From Phycisphaerae bacterium (GTDB lineage: Bacteria; Planctomycetota; Phycisphaerae; Phycisphaerales; UBA1924), in NCBI GenBank assembly GCA_014192545.1, contig BJHL01000003.1, positions 426,089-490,088 of the forward strand: DNA of 64,000 bases, in the 5' to 3' direction. Below the pieces are notes generated by a model that did not search any database, had not been told where the DNA came from, and saw only the letters and a program-made list of their open reading frames with translations. Below are positions 1-7,774 of the stretch, one piece after another. Numbering within the stretch: the first letter of the stretch is position 1; every line of letters starts with the position of its first letter. The translations under genes and the position numbers were made by a program.

Positions 1-399
1 ATCGGTGCTGTGCAGTGGAAAGGTATCAGCGAGTTCATTCAAGGACTCACCGGCGGCGGCGGGCTGACGAGCATCATCCACCCCAGCGCGTTGTGGGCCA
101 TGGGCATCTTCGCCGTGTTGGGCATCGCCTTTGAACTCGTGCGCGTTTTCACCAAGAACAAAAGTCCAATTTCACCGGTTGCCATCGGCTTGGGTCTCGT
201 GCTGCCGGCAGACTCGACATTCTGGATGTTCTTGGGCTCGCTCTTTTTCTGGGTCATGGGCAGCATGTACAAGGCACGGAAAGAAAGCTTGGGCAACCAG
301 CTTTGGGTGCAGACACACGAGCCTATTTGTGCCGGACTGATCGCAGGTGCCGCACTCATCGGGATCGGCGATATCTTGATCAGCGTTTTCTTGCTGTAA
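1..399 (+). CDS. OPT-family oligopeptide/metal-chelate transporter, C-terminal fragment
   Basis: The gene enters from the left edge and only its last 132 residues are present; the reading frame is open from base 1. The visible part has at least three hydrophobic segments. It contains the stretch PVAIGLGLVLPADSTFWMF followed by FLGSLFFWVMG, and ends GLIAGAALIGIGDILISVFLL-type. This arrangement (a conserved IGLG-LP loop, then a last helix after GLIAG) matches the end of OPT-family transporters, which import oligopeptides or metal chelates across the inner membrane. Substrate cannot be inferred. A DUF1801 gene follows 10 bases later on the same strand and may be cotranscribed. Confidence 0.72.
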   Translation: MGAVQWKGISEFIQGLTGGGGLTSIIHPSALWAMGIFAVLGIAFELVRVFTKNKSPISPVAIGLGLVLPADSTFWMFLGSLFFWVMGSMYKARKESLGNQLWVQTHEPICAGLIAGAALIGIGDILISVFLL

Positions 400-409
400 G
401 AGGTGATGG

Positions 410-1015
410 ATGGCAAAGCGTGTGGTTGCGCAAGTACGTGTGGCAAGCAAGAAGGCTCAGCACAAAAAAGGTTCGCTTGCGAAACCTACAACGAATCCGG
501 CTGCCAAGCCCAACGCTCCGCGCTCAGACCTCAACGCGCCTGTTGAAGTTGCGATGAACACGATGACTGCGCCCGTGCGCGAGATTGCGTGGAAACTCGA
601 TCGGCTCATCCGGCATTGCGCGGGCAAACGCGATCTGGTTTCGCAAGTTAAGTGGGGCAACGCTTGTTACGTGGTGGGCGGCACGGACTTGTTTAGCATC
701 GCAGGCAACAAGGCGTACGCGTCGCTCTACGTCGGCAATGGCGTTGTGTTGCAGGGGCTGTGTACGCGCGTGCTTGAAGGCAATGGAAAACTGATGCGGC
801 ATGTCAGGTGTCGAACGATGGACGACGCCCGGCGCGAGGACGTCCGCAGCGTCATCGAAGCCTCCATTGCACTTGCACGAGTCTCGGGCAAGACGGCGTG
901 GACGAAAGGTCCAGTGAGCAAGAGCAACAGTGCTTCCGCGACGAATGCAGTAACGAAGAAGAAGGCTGCGAAGACCGCGCGTGTATCGGTCAAGCGCGAC
1001 GCAAAGCGGACGTGA
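410..1015 (+). CDS. DUF1801 (YdhG-like) domain protein with basic tails
   Basis: This 201-residue soluble protein has a central region of about residues 45-155 resembling the DUF1801/YdhG fold: helices ending in HCAGKRDLVSQVKWGNACY, then FSIAGNKAYASLYVGNGV and a hydrophobic C-terminal helix. DUF1801 proteins are small and of unknown biochemical role. Both ends are rich in Lys, Ala and Ser (KKAQHKKGS at the start, VTKKKAAKTARVSVKRDAKR at the end), which suggests nucleic acid or other polyanion binding, though this is inference. The start at 410 lies 10 bases after the transporter stop and has GAGGTGATGG upstream, a plausible ribosome binding site. Confidence 0.6.
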   Translation: MAKRVVAQVRVASKKAQHKKGSLAKPTTNPAAKPNAPRSDLNAPVEVAMNTMTAPVREIAWKLDRLIRHCAGKRDLVSQVKWGNACYVVGGTDLFSIAGNKAYASLYVGNGVVLQGLCTRVLEGNGKLMRHVRCRTMDDARREDVRSVIEASIALARVSGKTAWTKGPVSKSNSASATNAVTKKKAAKTARVSVKRDAKRT

Positions 1016-1093
1016 CGCAATGTGCAACTCAAAAACGAATACCCGCCATTGCGAGCGTTTTCTTCGTCACTTCGTCACTTTCTTCTTCTTCTT

Positions 1094-1111
1094 CGAGGGC
1101 TTGCGCCCTCG
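1094..1111. other. short GC hairpin between convergent genes
   Basis: A 7-bp perfect stem CGAGGGC/GCCCTCG with loop TTGC sits between the convergent genes ending at 1015 (+) and 1117 (-). It has no downstream T-run on either strand, so it is a weak terminator candidate at best. The preceding stretch 1061-1090 is a CT-rich run with the direct repeat CGTCACTT. Confidence 0.35.
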
Positions 1112-1116
1112 TGTTC

Positions 1117-1842
1117 TTACGAGCTGCCGCCTCGCATGCGCTCGAGTCCTTCGGGGAACGGGTAGCTTGGGAACACGCCCACGTGTCCCATGCGCCACAT
1201 AGTTTGGCTGGTGTACACATCGCCGCGGAAGCCGCTGTTGTACATCACCCGCAGCACATTTTCAAACGTCGGCTCTTCGTTGCCCGCGTCAATCAGCCGA
1301 TTGGCCTTCGCGTTTAGGAAACTCACCGTCGCCGCGGGCGTGCGTTCCTTGCGATCATGCAGCATCTTGTTGATCGTGCGGAACCCGCGAGCGAGATCAT
1401 CAACCGTGAAGTGATTGCGCCCCTTGGGCCGCAGCAGCGCGAGAATCAGCAAGCTGTCAAGATCAAACTTCAGCACAAACGGCTCACGATCGCCGCCCGC
1501 GTGAATCGCCGCACTTTCTTGAAACATCTTCGCGTAACTCGTCACGCTTTTGCTCGTCCACTGGCTCGTCGGAATCAGTTCAACAAGCTGCGCGATGATG
1601 CCGTGGCTGTTGTCGTAGTCGTTCACGCCACAAATAACGGTGCGGTACCGCCCATCGAGCAAGTCTCGCAGCAAATCCTGCCCCCACATGATGCGCACTC
1701 GCTCGCCCGGCGTCTTCTGACCATCGCCAGGCAGCAGGCTGATGCGCTCTGCTGACACCGAAGGGTTGATAAGGTGGTCCGCATCGTCGTCATACAGGCG
1801 AATTTCAGGTTTATGAGATTTTGGAGCAGGTGAAGCAGCCAT
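1117..1842 (-). CDS. uncharacterised soluble protein
   Basis: This is a 241-residue protein without signal peptide or membrane segment. The start at 1842 (MAASPAPKSHK) is preferred because GGAGG lies 7 bases upstream; the frame is open further up, including an ATG at 1866 that has no ribosome binding site. The sequence is acidic and shows no motif I recognise. Notable stretches are LYDDDADHLINPS, MWGQDLLRDLLDGRYRTVIC, GVNDYDNSHGIIAQLVELIP and a C-terminal FRGDVYTSQTMWRMGHVGVF. The coherent composition and good start site argue for a real gene. It is divergent from the acyltransferase at 1903, with 60 bases between the two starts, so they probably share a promoter region. Confidence 0.6.
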   Translation of the reverse strand: MAASPAPKSHKPEIRLYDDDADHLINPSVSAERISLLPGDGQKTPGERVRIMWGQDLLRDLLDGRYRTVICGVNDYDNSHGIIAQLVELIPTSQWTSKSVTSYAKMFQESAAIHAGGDREPFVLKFDLDSLLILALLRPKGRNHFTVDDLARGFRTINKMLHDRKERTPAATVSFLNAKANRLIDAGNEEPTFENVLRVMYNSGFRGDVYTSQTMWRMGHVGVFPSYPFPEGLERMRGGSS

Positions 1843-1902
1843 GCCTGAGCCTCCGAGGTTGACCATCACGGACAAGCGATATCGGCCCCGCGCGAGCCGT
1901 CG

Positions 1903-2988
1903 ATGTCGAACATGGTACCAAAAACTCCGCATACCGTGAACACCATTCGGCGTGTTTTTGCCGACAAACCTTGCGTGACTACGTCTGCTCAGCCAATTTC
2001 GCCTGTCGTCGCCGCGGCAAAAACGCCGCGCGAGGCGGGTATTGAGTGGTTGCGCGTCATTGCGTGCGTCGCAATTGTCGCTTTTCACGCCAATACCACG
2101 CAGTGGCCCCTAAGCATCTTTGGGCTGCAAGTCTTCACTGTGTTCACCATCGCGCTCGCAGTGCAGAGTGCCGGAAGGCGCGGCCCCGGTGACTTCATTC
2201 GCGCTCGCGCATCCACATTGCTGCTGCCCTGGGTTTTCTGGTGGGTCGCCTACGCCGCGTGGAAAACAATTCTGTGCGTCCGCAACGATCAAGCGTGGCA
2301 CGCCTGGTTTGATTGGTGGCGGTTGCTCGCAGGACCAGGCACGCATTTATGGTTCTTGCCCTTTGCGTTTGTCGCAACTGCGGTCGCAGGTCTCTGGTTT
2401 GGTTCACGCCCAGAACCCGCGAATATTCCCGCCGCGCGCCGAAGCGTGGCCGTCTGGAGCGTGCTTTCAGCGGCGACATTGCTTGCCTCGAGTTACGGCA
2501 TGCAAGTGCTCATCGCCGAGCTAAACCAAGGCCGGTCGTATCAGCCCTTGCAGCAATGGCTCGCCGTACTGCCCGCCGTCATGATGGGGCTGGGTATCGT
2601 GCGCTCGCGAGTTGCAGGTGCGTACGACAACGTTTCGTTACTCGTACTGTGGGTCGCAACGATGGCCGCCGCTGGCGTAGCGTTTGCACTCGGCTGGAGC
2701 AATCTCGCTGGCCCTTACATGCTCGCAATCTCACTGTGCATGCTCGGCTTACGCATCCGCACGCCTGCCAGCTCCGCGCTCCTCGCCGCCTCCTCACTCA
2801 CCTTCGGCATCTTTCTCCTGCACCTCATGGCCTTTGATGTCTGGTATTTCCTTGTCGCACGATTGCATTGGGAAAAGGTGCTCGCCAACTCGCACGCATT
2901 CGCTGCCAGCATGACGGTCTTCGCCGTCGTGTCCAGCGCCGTCGTCACGTGGATGTTGCGAAAGACAGCGCTCCGCCGTGTGTTGTGA
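1903..2988 (+). CDS. acyltransferase 3 family integral membrane protein
   Basis: The 361-residue protein has about ten hydrophobic segments after a hydrophilic N-terminus of about 45 residues. At residues 47-62 it has IEWLRVIACVAIVAFH, the first-helix signature of the acyltransferase-3 family (R...LR...vlfH), with H62 as the likely catalytic His. These enzymes move acyl groups from the cytoplasmic side onto cell-surface carbohydrates or lipids. The extra N-terminal segment and two nearby ATGs (1903, 1912) leave the exact start uncertain. The true acceptor is unknown; no O-antigen genes lie next to it, although a glycosyltransferase is found at 3916. Confidence 0.75.
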   Translation: MSNMVPKTPHTVNTIRRVFADKPCVTTSAQPISPVVAAAKTPREAGIEWLRVIACVAIVAFHANTTQWPLSIFGLQVFTVFTIALAVQSAGRRGPGDFIRARASTLLLPWVFWWVAYAAWKTILCVRNDQAWHAWFDWWRLLAGPGTHLWFLPFAFVATAVAGLWFGSRPEPANIPAARRSVAVWSVLSAATLLASSYGMQVLIAELNQGRSYQPLQQWLAVLPAVMMGLGIVRSRVAGAYDNVSLLVLWVATMAAAGVAFALGWSNLAGPYMLAISLCMLGLRIRTPASSALLAASSLTFGIFLLHLMAFDVWYFLVARLHWEKVLANSHAFAASMTVFAVVSSAVVTWMLRKTALRRVL

Positions 2989-3066
2989 GCAGTCGTGATT
3001 TGTGCCGGCAGCAACTGTTGCAACAATCGGATTTGTCGATTCGCCCAGTTGTGGTATGCTGTTGAC

Positions 3067-3564
3067 ATGCAAGACTTCATCAACATGGCGACCAAGCAAC
3101 TCGGCATCTCTGAAGGCGCGGCCAAGCAAGGCACCGGTGCGCTCCTGGGCATGGTGCAGCAACAACTCGGCGGTGGTGATTTCAGCAAACTCACCAGCAT
3201 GTTGCCCGGCGCGCAGCAACTGATGAGTGGCGGCAGCACTGCGACCGGCGCAGATGCGAGCGCGGGCGGCGGCATGGCGGGCGCTCTGGACGGACTGCTC
3301 GGCGGGAACAAAGGTGGATCAAGCGGCGGCTCAGGCGGTGGGCTCAGTGCTCTCGCCAGCGCAGCCTCAGGCCTGTTCGGCAAAGACGCCGGCGGTCTGG
3401 GCCAAATCGCCGGGCTCGTCAGTCAGTTGAGCAGTGCGGGCATCGATGCGGACAAAGCTGGTGGGTTCGTGAAACTCTTCATGGATTACATCGACGGCAA
3501 AGGCGGCGGCGATATGGTGACGAAGCTGCTGGGTAATGCGGACTTGAAGAAGTTGATTGGGTGA
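3067..3564 (+). CDS. DUF2780 protein, Gly/Ala-rich
   Basis: This is a 165-residue protein starting at the ATG at 3067 (MQDFINMATKQLG). The N-terminal helix with QLGISEGAAKQGTGALLGM and the C-terminal ISSAGIDADKAG-type helix followed by FMDYIDGKGGGDMVTKLLG match the layout of DUF2780 proteins, a family related to repeat proteins found in Vibrio and other bacteria and of unknown function. The middle (residues about 50-110) is a low-complexity Gly/Ser/Ala linker. There is no signal peptide. The small lipoprotein gene at 3568 begins 3 bases after its stop, so the two are probably one transcription unit. Confidence 0.65.
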   Translation: MQDFINMATKQLGISEGAAKQGTGALLGMVQQQLGGGDFSKLTSMLPGAQQLMSGGSTATGADASAGGGMAGALDGLLGGNKGGSSGGSGGGLSALASAASGLFGKDAGGLGQIAGLVSQLSSAGIDADKAGGFVKLFMDYIDGKGGGDMVTKLLGNADLKKLIG

Positions 3565-3567
3565 ATC

Positions 3568-3912
3568 ATGCGCGCCAATCTGCGAATCTGCAACGGTCTC
3601 GCGGCGTCCGGCTTGGCCTGTTGTTGCGTCTTGATGGTCGGTTGCGGGACACAAGGTCAGGCTCAGCGCATCGACGCGATTGCACGGCGAGAGAAGTTGT
3701 CGCCATCTATCGTCAGCCTGTCGAGAGGCGATATGGTCGTACTTGTTCCGTGGGACGAACGCGACGAGCTAGAGGTGTGGCGATCGCCGACCATTACATA
3801 CTGGGACACGCAACTCAGCCGTGTGCTAGAAGTGAAGCCGACAGGTGAACGCACCTGGCGCGAGCGTTCGGCAGCTGACGAAGATCTCGAACGGTGGGTT
3901 CTGAAACGCTGA
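3568..3912 (+). CDS. small predicted lipoprotein
   Basis: The 114-residue protein has an N-terminal signal sequence ending in a lipobox-like LMVGC with Cys26 as the expected lipidated residue. The mature part is hydrophilic and charged, with the stretches VVLVPWDERDELEVWRSP and RVLEVKPTGERTWRERS. I recognise no family. It starts 3 bases after the DUF2780 gene and is convergent with the glycosyltransferase at 3916, leaving 3 bases between the stop codons. Confidence 0.55.
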   Translation: MRANLRICNGLAASGLACCCVLMVGCGTQGQAQRIDAIARREKLSPSIVSLSRGDMVVLVPWDERDELEVWRSPTITYWDTQLSRVLEVKPTGERTWRERSAADEDLERWVLKR

Positions 3913-3915
3913 CGC

Positions 3916-4923
3916 TCACGCATCCAGCGGCATTGCCACTGCAGGCCGCTGCGGATTCCATTCGCTGCGCTGCCGTTCAACAACTTCCGCCGTCGCGCGC
4001 GCCTTGCCTTTGAACAACGCGGCCCATTGCCATTTGTTGATGAACTCGCGCAGCGCCGGGTCATTCAGGCGTTCTTCGCCTTTCATCATGCTGCGCACAA
4101 ACCCCCACCACATCGCTGCGCCGCCGATGAGGAACGGCCGCTTGGTCATGCGAAAAATCGCACTCGCCGTCATGTATGCGAGCGTGGTGCCCATGAAATA
4201 CTGCCCGAAACCGTGCCGCATGCGCCCAGTGAAGATGCCTTTGTGACTGCTGCCCATGGGTCGCAAATGCGTGAAGCGCAGGTCGGGCTCGTCCCAACTG
4301 CACGCGATCCAGCCCAGTTGCCGACAGCGATGGCAATCGATGCCGTCCCACATGACTTGCCGCACAAAGCCGCCCACCTGTTTGAACGCGCTCACGCGAT
4401 AGAACTTGGTCATGCCCGCGCTGGTTTCATCGCCCAGAAATTCACTCACCAGCGGCGAGTTGGGATCTTCAGGATTCGTCGGCATGTACGCCTTGCCACT
4501 GCACGTCGCAATGCGAGGCTCAGCTTCCATCCGCTGCATCAGCGTCTCGAAGTAACGCGGCGGGAGCGAGAGATCAAGATCAATCTTGCAGACATACGCA
4601 AACTCGCCTGCATCAAGCCGATCCTTGATCGCGCGATAGCCCTCATAAAACGCCTCGATAACACCAGGCCCCACCTTGCGCTTGCCGCGATTGGCGCGTG
4701 TGACGATCAGAAACTTCTGCGGATGCTTACTCGCATACTCCGCGAGAATCTTGGGCGTGTCGTCAGTGCTGCCGTCATCAACAACCACAACGAGCGCCGG
4801 CGGCACGCTCTGCGCGAGAATAGTGTCAAGCGTCACCCGCATGTAGCGGGCTTCGTCGCGGCAGGGAGCAATGAGGGCGTAAGCGCGGTTGGACACAGAA
4901 GCATTATCGGCAGGATGCAGCAT
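3916..4923 (-). CDS. family 2 glycosyltransferase
   Basis: This 335-residue enzyme has a GT-A fold. Residues around 45-60 contain VVVVDDGSTDDTPKIL (nucleotide-sugar binding), and about 70 residues later VCKIDLDLSLPP gives the DxD metal site. The region MWDGIDCHRCRQLGW is the acceptor/base region typical of GT2. A hydrophobic C-terminal part (YMTASAIFRM, FLIGGAAMWWGF) suggests membrane association. It likely transfers a sugar to a lipid carrier or surface polysaccharide. The ATG at 4923 (MLHPADN) is chosen because the next Met would cut into the domain. The start codon directly abuts the terminator of the upstream mscL gene and shows no ribosome binding site. Confidence 0.78.
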   Translation of the reverse strand: MLHPADNASVSNRAYALIAPCRDEARYMRVTLDTILAQSVPPALVVVVDDGSTDDTPKILAEYASKHPQKFLIVTRANRGKRKVGPGVIEAFYEGYRAIKDRLDAGEFAYVCKIDLDLSLPPRYFETLMQRMEAEPRIATCSGKAYMPTNPEDPNSPLVSEFLGDETSAGMTKFYRVSAFKQVGGFVRQVMWDGIDCHRCRQLGWIACSWDEPDLRFTHLRPMGSSHKGIFTGRMRHGFGQYFMGTTLAYMTASAIFRMTKRPFLIGGAAMWWGFVRSMMKGEERLNDPALREFINKWQWAALFKGKARATAEVVERQRSEWNPQRPAVAMPLDA

Positions 4924-4957
4924 GAAAAAAAGCCCCGATACCTTTCGGTTTCGGGGC
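4924..4957 (-). terminator. rho-independent terminator after mscL
   Basis: On the minus strand an 11-bp stem (GCCCCGAAACC/GGTATCGGGGC, one mismatch) with a GAAA loop is followed by seven T. It lies about 80 bases beyond the mscL stop and ends exactly at the start codon of the glycosyltransferase, so that gene must use a promoter inside or before the hairpin, or read-through. Confidence 0.82.
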
Positions 4958-5035
4958 ATTTGTTTGGGATCAATCTGCTCGCACGCCTTCGCCACCCAAG
5001 CGGAAATCGAGCAGAACGAGCAGCAACTGAGCCGA

Positions 5036-5500
5036 TTATCGCTTCTTCATCTCGGCGAGAATGTCGGCCAGCAGTTGCTGATCCTTGGTCGGGCCAGCCG
5101 GCGCGGCGGCGGGCTTCGCGGCTTCAAACCGGGTCTTCGCGGTGTTGTACGCCTTGATGACCATGAACAGGATGAACGCAAGAATGATGAAGTTGACGAT
5201 GATCGTGATGAAGTTGCCGTACGCCATGACCGCGCCGGCCTTCTGCGCTTCTGCCAACGGCAGTGCGCCGTCAGGATTCGCTGCCTTGAATGCGTCAACC
5301 GCACTCTTCGCGCTTTTGCTAAGCGGGATGTAGCTGTCCTTGAAATTCACGTTACCCGCCATGCCCACGACCGGCATGATGATGTCGTTGATCATCGACG
5401 TGACGATGCCGCCGAACGCGCCGCCGATGATGACGCCGATCGCGAGATCGAGGAAGTTACCCTTGAGTGCGAATTCTTTGAATTCACTGATGAGACCCAT
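5036..5500 (-). CDS. mscL: large-conductance mechanosensitive channel
   Basis: The 154-residue inner membrane channel opens under high membrane tension to release solutes on osmotic downshock. The N-terminus [20 protein letters not shown] is followed by TM1 ([20 protein letters not shown], pore-lining), a periplasmic loop, TM2 ([20 protein letters not shown]) and a cytoplasmic C-terminal helix ending [12 protein letters not shown]. This is full family length with a slightly enlarged Ala/Lys-rich loop ([20 protein letters not shown]). The start at 5500 has AAAGGA about 9 bases upstream. A strong terminator follows at 4924-4957. Confidence 0.96.
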   Translation of the reverse strand: MGLISEFKEFALKGNFLDLAIGVIIGGAFGGIVTSMINDIIMPVVGMAGNVNFKDSYIPLSKSAKSAVDAFKAANPDGALPLAEAQKAGAVMAYGNFITIIVNFIILAFILFMVIKAYNTAKTRFEAAKPAAAPAGPTKDQQLLADILAEMKKR

Positions 5501-5683
5501 AGCACGAATCCTTTCCAAGTGGCAAGCGAAAGCCCGCCGAGGTTTGCCTTGCAGTGTCAACGCACATCCGTCGACGCCCCCTTATCGGGCGGTCGCTGGC
5601 GAATTCTTCACAGTTGTATCAACATTCGCGGCCTGACTTGCGGGGATGCTCACCAAGTACATTGCGGCACGGCGATTACACCT

Positions 5684-6307
5684 CTACTCCACCCGTAGGA
5701 AAAAAGCCATCGCTCCGACCTCGTCGGCACTGACCCGCACCGGTACCCAAGTGGTTTGCTGCTCGTTGTAGCTGTCGTTGCGGTAGCGATCGTCGCGGTC
5801 GCGGTACCACACGGTGCCGAACTTGTTGCTGTTGACGGGCTCTTGCACGATTTTGTCGGCTTTGCCTAGCACGCGCGTGGAATAGACGACCATGTTCGCG
5901 CCCAACTTGCGAGCAACTTCCGGCAGCGTCGCTTGAGGGTCGCCCAGATTGTCCGTCGTCTTGAACTGGCTGTGCGCAACCATGGTAACTGCTGCTGGAT
6001 TTTGCGAGATTTGCAAGCCGCGGAGGAGATTTGCTTTCTCGGCGTTTTTTTGATTGACGGACCACTCGCTGACGTGTACATCGCTGGCTGCTCGCCCGGC
6101 TTCGATTTCTGCGAGCGTGTTTTGGAGCCTGTCCCAAGAGACATCACGCACGAGCACGGGCGCTACTTTGTCGAGGGGTGCGAGCGCAACAGTGCTATCG
6201 CTGGCGGAGCGCCGCACATTTTGTTCCCATGCACTTTGCGAGGCGCAGCCTCCGCACAGGAGCATGCTGAAGGCGAGAAGCGACAATGTCAGGACGGGCG
6301 TGTTCAT
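5684..6307 (-). CDS. predicted lipoprotein, unknown function
   Basis: The 207-residue protein starts at 6307 (MNTPVLTLSLL) with a signal peptide ending LLCGGC, so Cys21 is the likely lipidated residue. The mature part is a soluble alpha/beta-looking domain containing RDVSWDRLQNTLAEIEAG, PEVARKLGANMVVYSTRVLG and a C-terminal VPVRVSADEVGAMAFFLRV. The pattern of a conserved Gly-Ala-hydrophobic strand (LGANMVVYS) resembles small envelope lipoproteins that detect oligomeric partners, but I cannot name a family. It stands alone between mscL and a repeat-rich intergenic region. Confidence 0.6.
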   Translation of the reverse strand: MNTPVLTLSLLAFSMLLCGGCASQSAWEQNVRRSASDSTVALAPLDKVAPVLVRDVSWDRLQNTLAEIEAGRAASDVHVSEWSVNQKNAEKANLLRGLQISQNPAAVTMVAHSQFKTTDNLGDPQATLPEVARKLGANMVVYSTRVLGKADKIVQEPVNSNKFGTVWYRDRDDRYRNDSYNEQQTTWVPVRVSADEVGAMAFFLRVE

Positions 6308-7057
6308 GATGCATTGTTCGCTGCGTGGGAGCGGTTGGTGGGATTTGAGAAAGCGATAAAGTGAAATGCGATAAAGCGATAGATAAGAGGCATGACACAA
6401 CGCTCGCGAGTTGCGAGTGGGTTGGTTGCGGGGGATTTGCTTTCTTTCCGCGTGCGAGGGATGATCGATGGGGGGTCGCGTGCGACCTTTTCCCATTCTG
6501 CGGCTCGCACCGGATTGGCGGGCTGGGGCTTGTTTCGCTTGCGCGAAACATCGCGGCGTGTTCCGCGAGGGTTGGAATGCAATTGTGCTTGCAATCCTGC
6601 CGCCTTGGAAGGGCGGCCCACCTTCAGACCGTGGCGCTTGGGTGCGCGTTGATCACGCCGGGGGTGTTGCTCGATCAAATGGGCGCTGGGTTGCGTGACT
6701 TGGCTTTGGAATGAGGACGCACGACTTCCGGGCATTACTCCCTGGCCTTTCGTCCACCGACCATTGCGGTTGTCACGCTCGCCGAGGCCGCCGCAGAAGC
6801 GACACGGAAGGTGTGATCGACGCGTACTGCGGCGACCGGGAGTAGTTTCGCGTGGGGAGAGAAGATGTAAAGAGGAAAGTTTGTTGTGACCGGGAGATTG
6901 CGCGCGCTTGCGGTAGATGGGTGGGAGATTTTTGGACAAAGGTGGTAGATGCGCGCCAGGAAGCAGGGAGACGGGATTCGGGATTCGTGATTCGGCATTC
7001 GGGGAAAACGGGAAGGCATTAAGGCATAGGGGGAGCTTTTTGGTGGTTTTGCTTGGC
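6308..7057. other. 750-base intergenic region with repeats, no convincing gene
   Basis: Open frames here have no coherent protein character. The region holds GCGATAAAG-type repeats at 6350-6382, a copy of the dispersed GCCGCC/GGCGGC palindrome at 6591-6622, and an 8-base-like repeat of GGATTCG/GATTCGGG around 6972-7003. It separates two minus-strand genes and should contain the promoter of the lipoprotein at 5684-6307. Confidence 0.6.
6591..6622. repeat. dispersed GCCGCC palindrome copy
   Basis: The stem GCCGCC/GGGCGGC with loop TTGGAA is flanked by AATCCT on the left and CCACC on the right. It belongs to the same family as the copies at 8791, 38703, 39591 and 56866. Confidence 0.7.
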
Positions 7058-7606
7058 TTAGGTGCCAGGGATTTGTTGCTCTACGTGCCACTGCATCTCG
7101 CCGCCGCGGCAATCTATGTGCACGGTGAAGAAGCCGTGTTGACCGCCGGCGGACTTTGGTTCGGCGGCGTGCATGAGGGGCCAGATGACTTTGCGGTCGG
7201 TTTCGGGCACGGGCAGGTCTTTAAGTTGGTCGAGGTGGAACCAATCAAGCCGGCCTTCGCGCATATCGCGCGGCGTGACTTCGACGGCGCCAATGACGCG
7301 GTAGACGAACATGAGCCAGTGGCCTTTGCCTTCGAACTCTTGTTCGCTGACGAGGCCGATAAGGCGGAAGCGCGAGAGGGGCAGGTCGAGGTCGGCTTCT
7401 TCGTGGACTTCGCGCTGGGCGCACTGCATGGGGCTTTCGCCCAGGGCGACGTCGAGCTTGCCGCCTATAGGGCTGACGAGGTTGAAGTTTGGCTCCTTTT
7501 TGCGGTGCAAAAGCAGCACGCGGTTGTGAGCGTCGCGAAGATCGCAGAGGCAGGCGATGCGGTAGGGCTTTTGCGGGAGGGAACCAGCGAGGGTGTCGGT
7601 GGACAT
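7058..7606 (-). CDS. Nudix hydrolase
   Basis: The 182-residue protein starts at 7606 (MSTDTLAGSL). The Nudix region reads SPIGGKLDVALGE, then seven residues, then REVHEEADLDL. The REVHEE core and the E seven residues before it are intact, so metal-dependent hydrolysis of a nucleoside diphosphate-linked substrate is expected. The box departs from the consensus in two ways: the segment between the first Gly and the first Glu is two residues longer, and the EExG position reads EEAD. The N-terminal RIACLCDLRDAHNRVLLLHR is the usual first strand. It is divergent from the pseudopilin gene at 7775; a purine-rich repeat lies directly upstream. Confidence 0.82.
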   Translation of the reverse strand: MSTDTLAGSLPQKPYRIACLCDLRDAHNRVLLLHRKKEPNFNLVSPIGGKLDVALGESPMQCAQREVHEEADLDLPLSRFRLIGLVSEQEFEGKGHWLMFVYRVIGAVEVTPRDMREGRLDWFHLDQLKDLPVPETDRKVIWPLMHAAEPKSAGGQHGFFTVHIDCRGGEMQWHVEQQIPGT

Positions 7607-7632
7607 GGGGCGGAGGGTAAGGCGGGTGGGGT

Positions 7633-7679
7633 GGAGAACGGGGAGCGGAGAACGGGGAACGGGGAACGGGAGCGGAGCG
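7633..7679 (-). repeat. CT-rich leader tract (sense strand) before Nudix gene
   Basis: Read on the gene strand this is a run of CTCCGCTCCCCGTTCTCC-type units placed 27-73 bases before the start codon. Similar tracts precede ddl, ileS and accC in the sense direction. Confidence 0.6.
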
Positions 7680-7774
7680 TATTTCGATTTGTTGCGGATC
7701 TTGGAGGTGGTGGAGAATGTGGCCTTTGGGCTTGCAACGGCTTGTACAATGCTGCGGTAGAAGGTAACAGCATC

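Noticed and set aside
1094..1111. Terminator between the first convergent genes
   Set aside because: The stem is short and has no T-run; recorded only as a hairpin.
6361..6714. Possible small protein genes in the 750-base spacer
   Set aside because: Candidate products are Cys/Arg/Gly-rich without coherent structure and overlap repeat elements.
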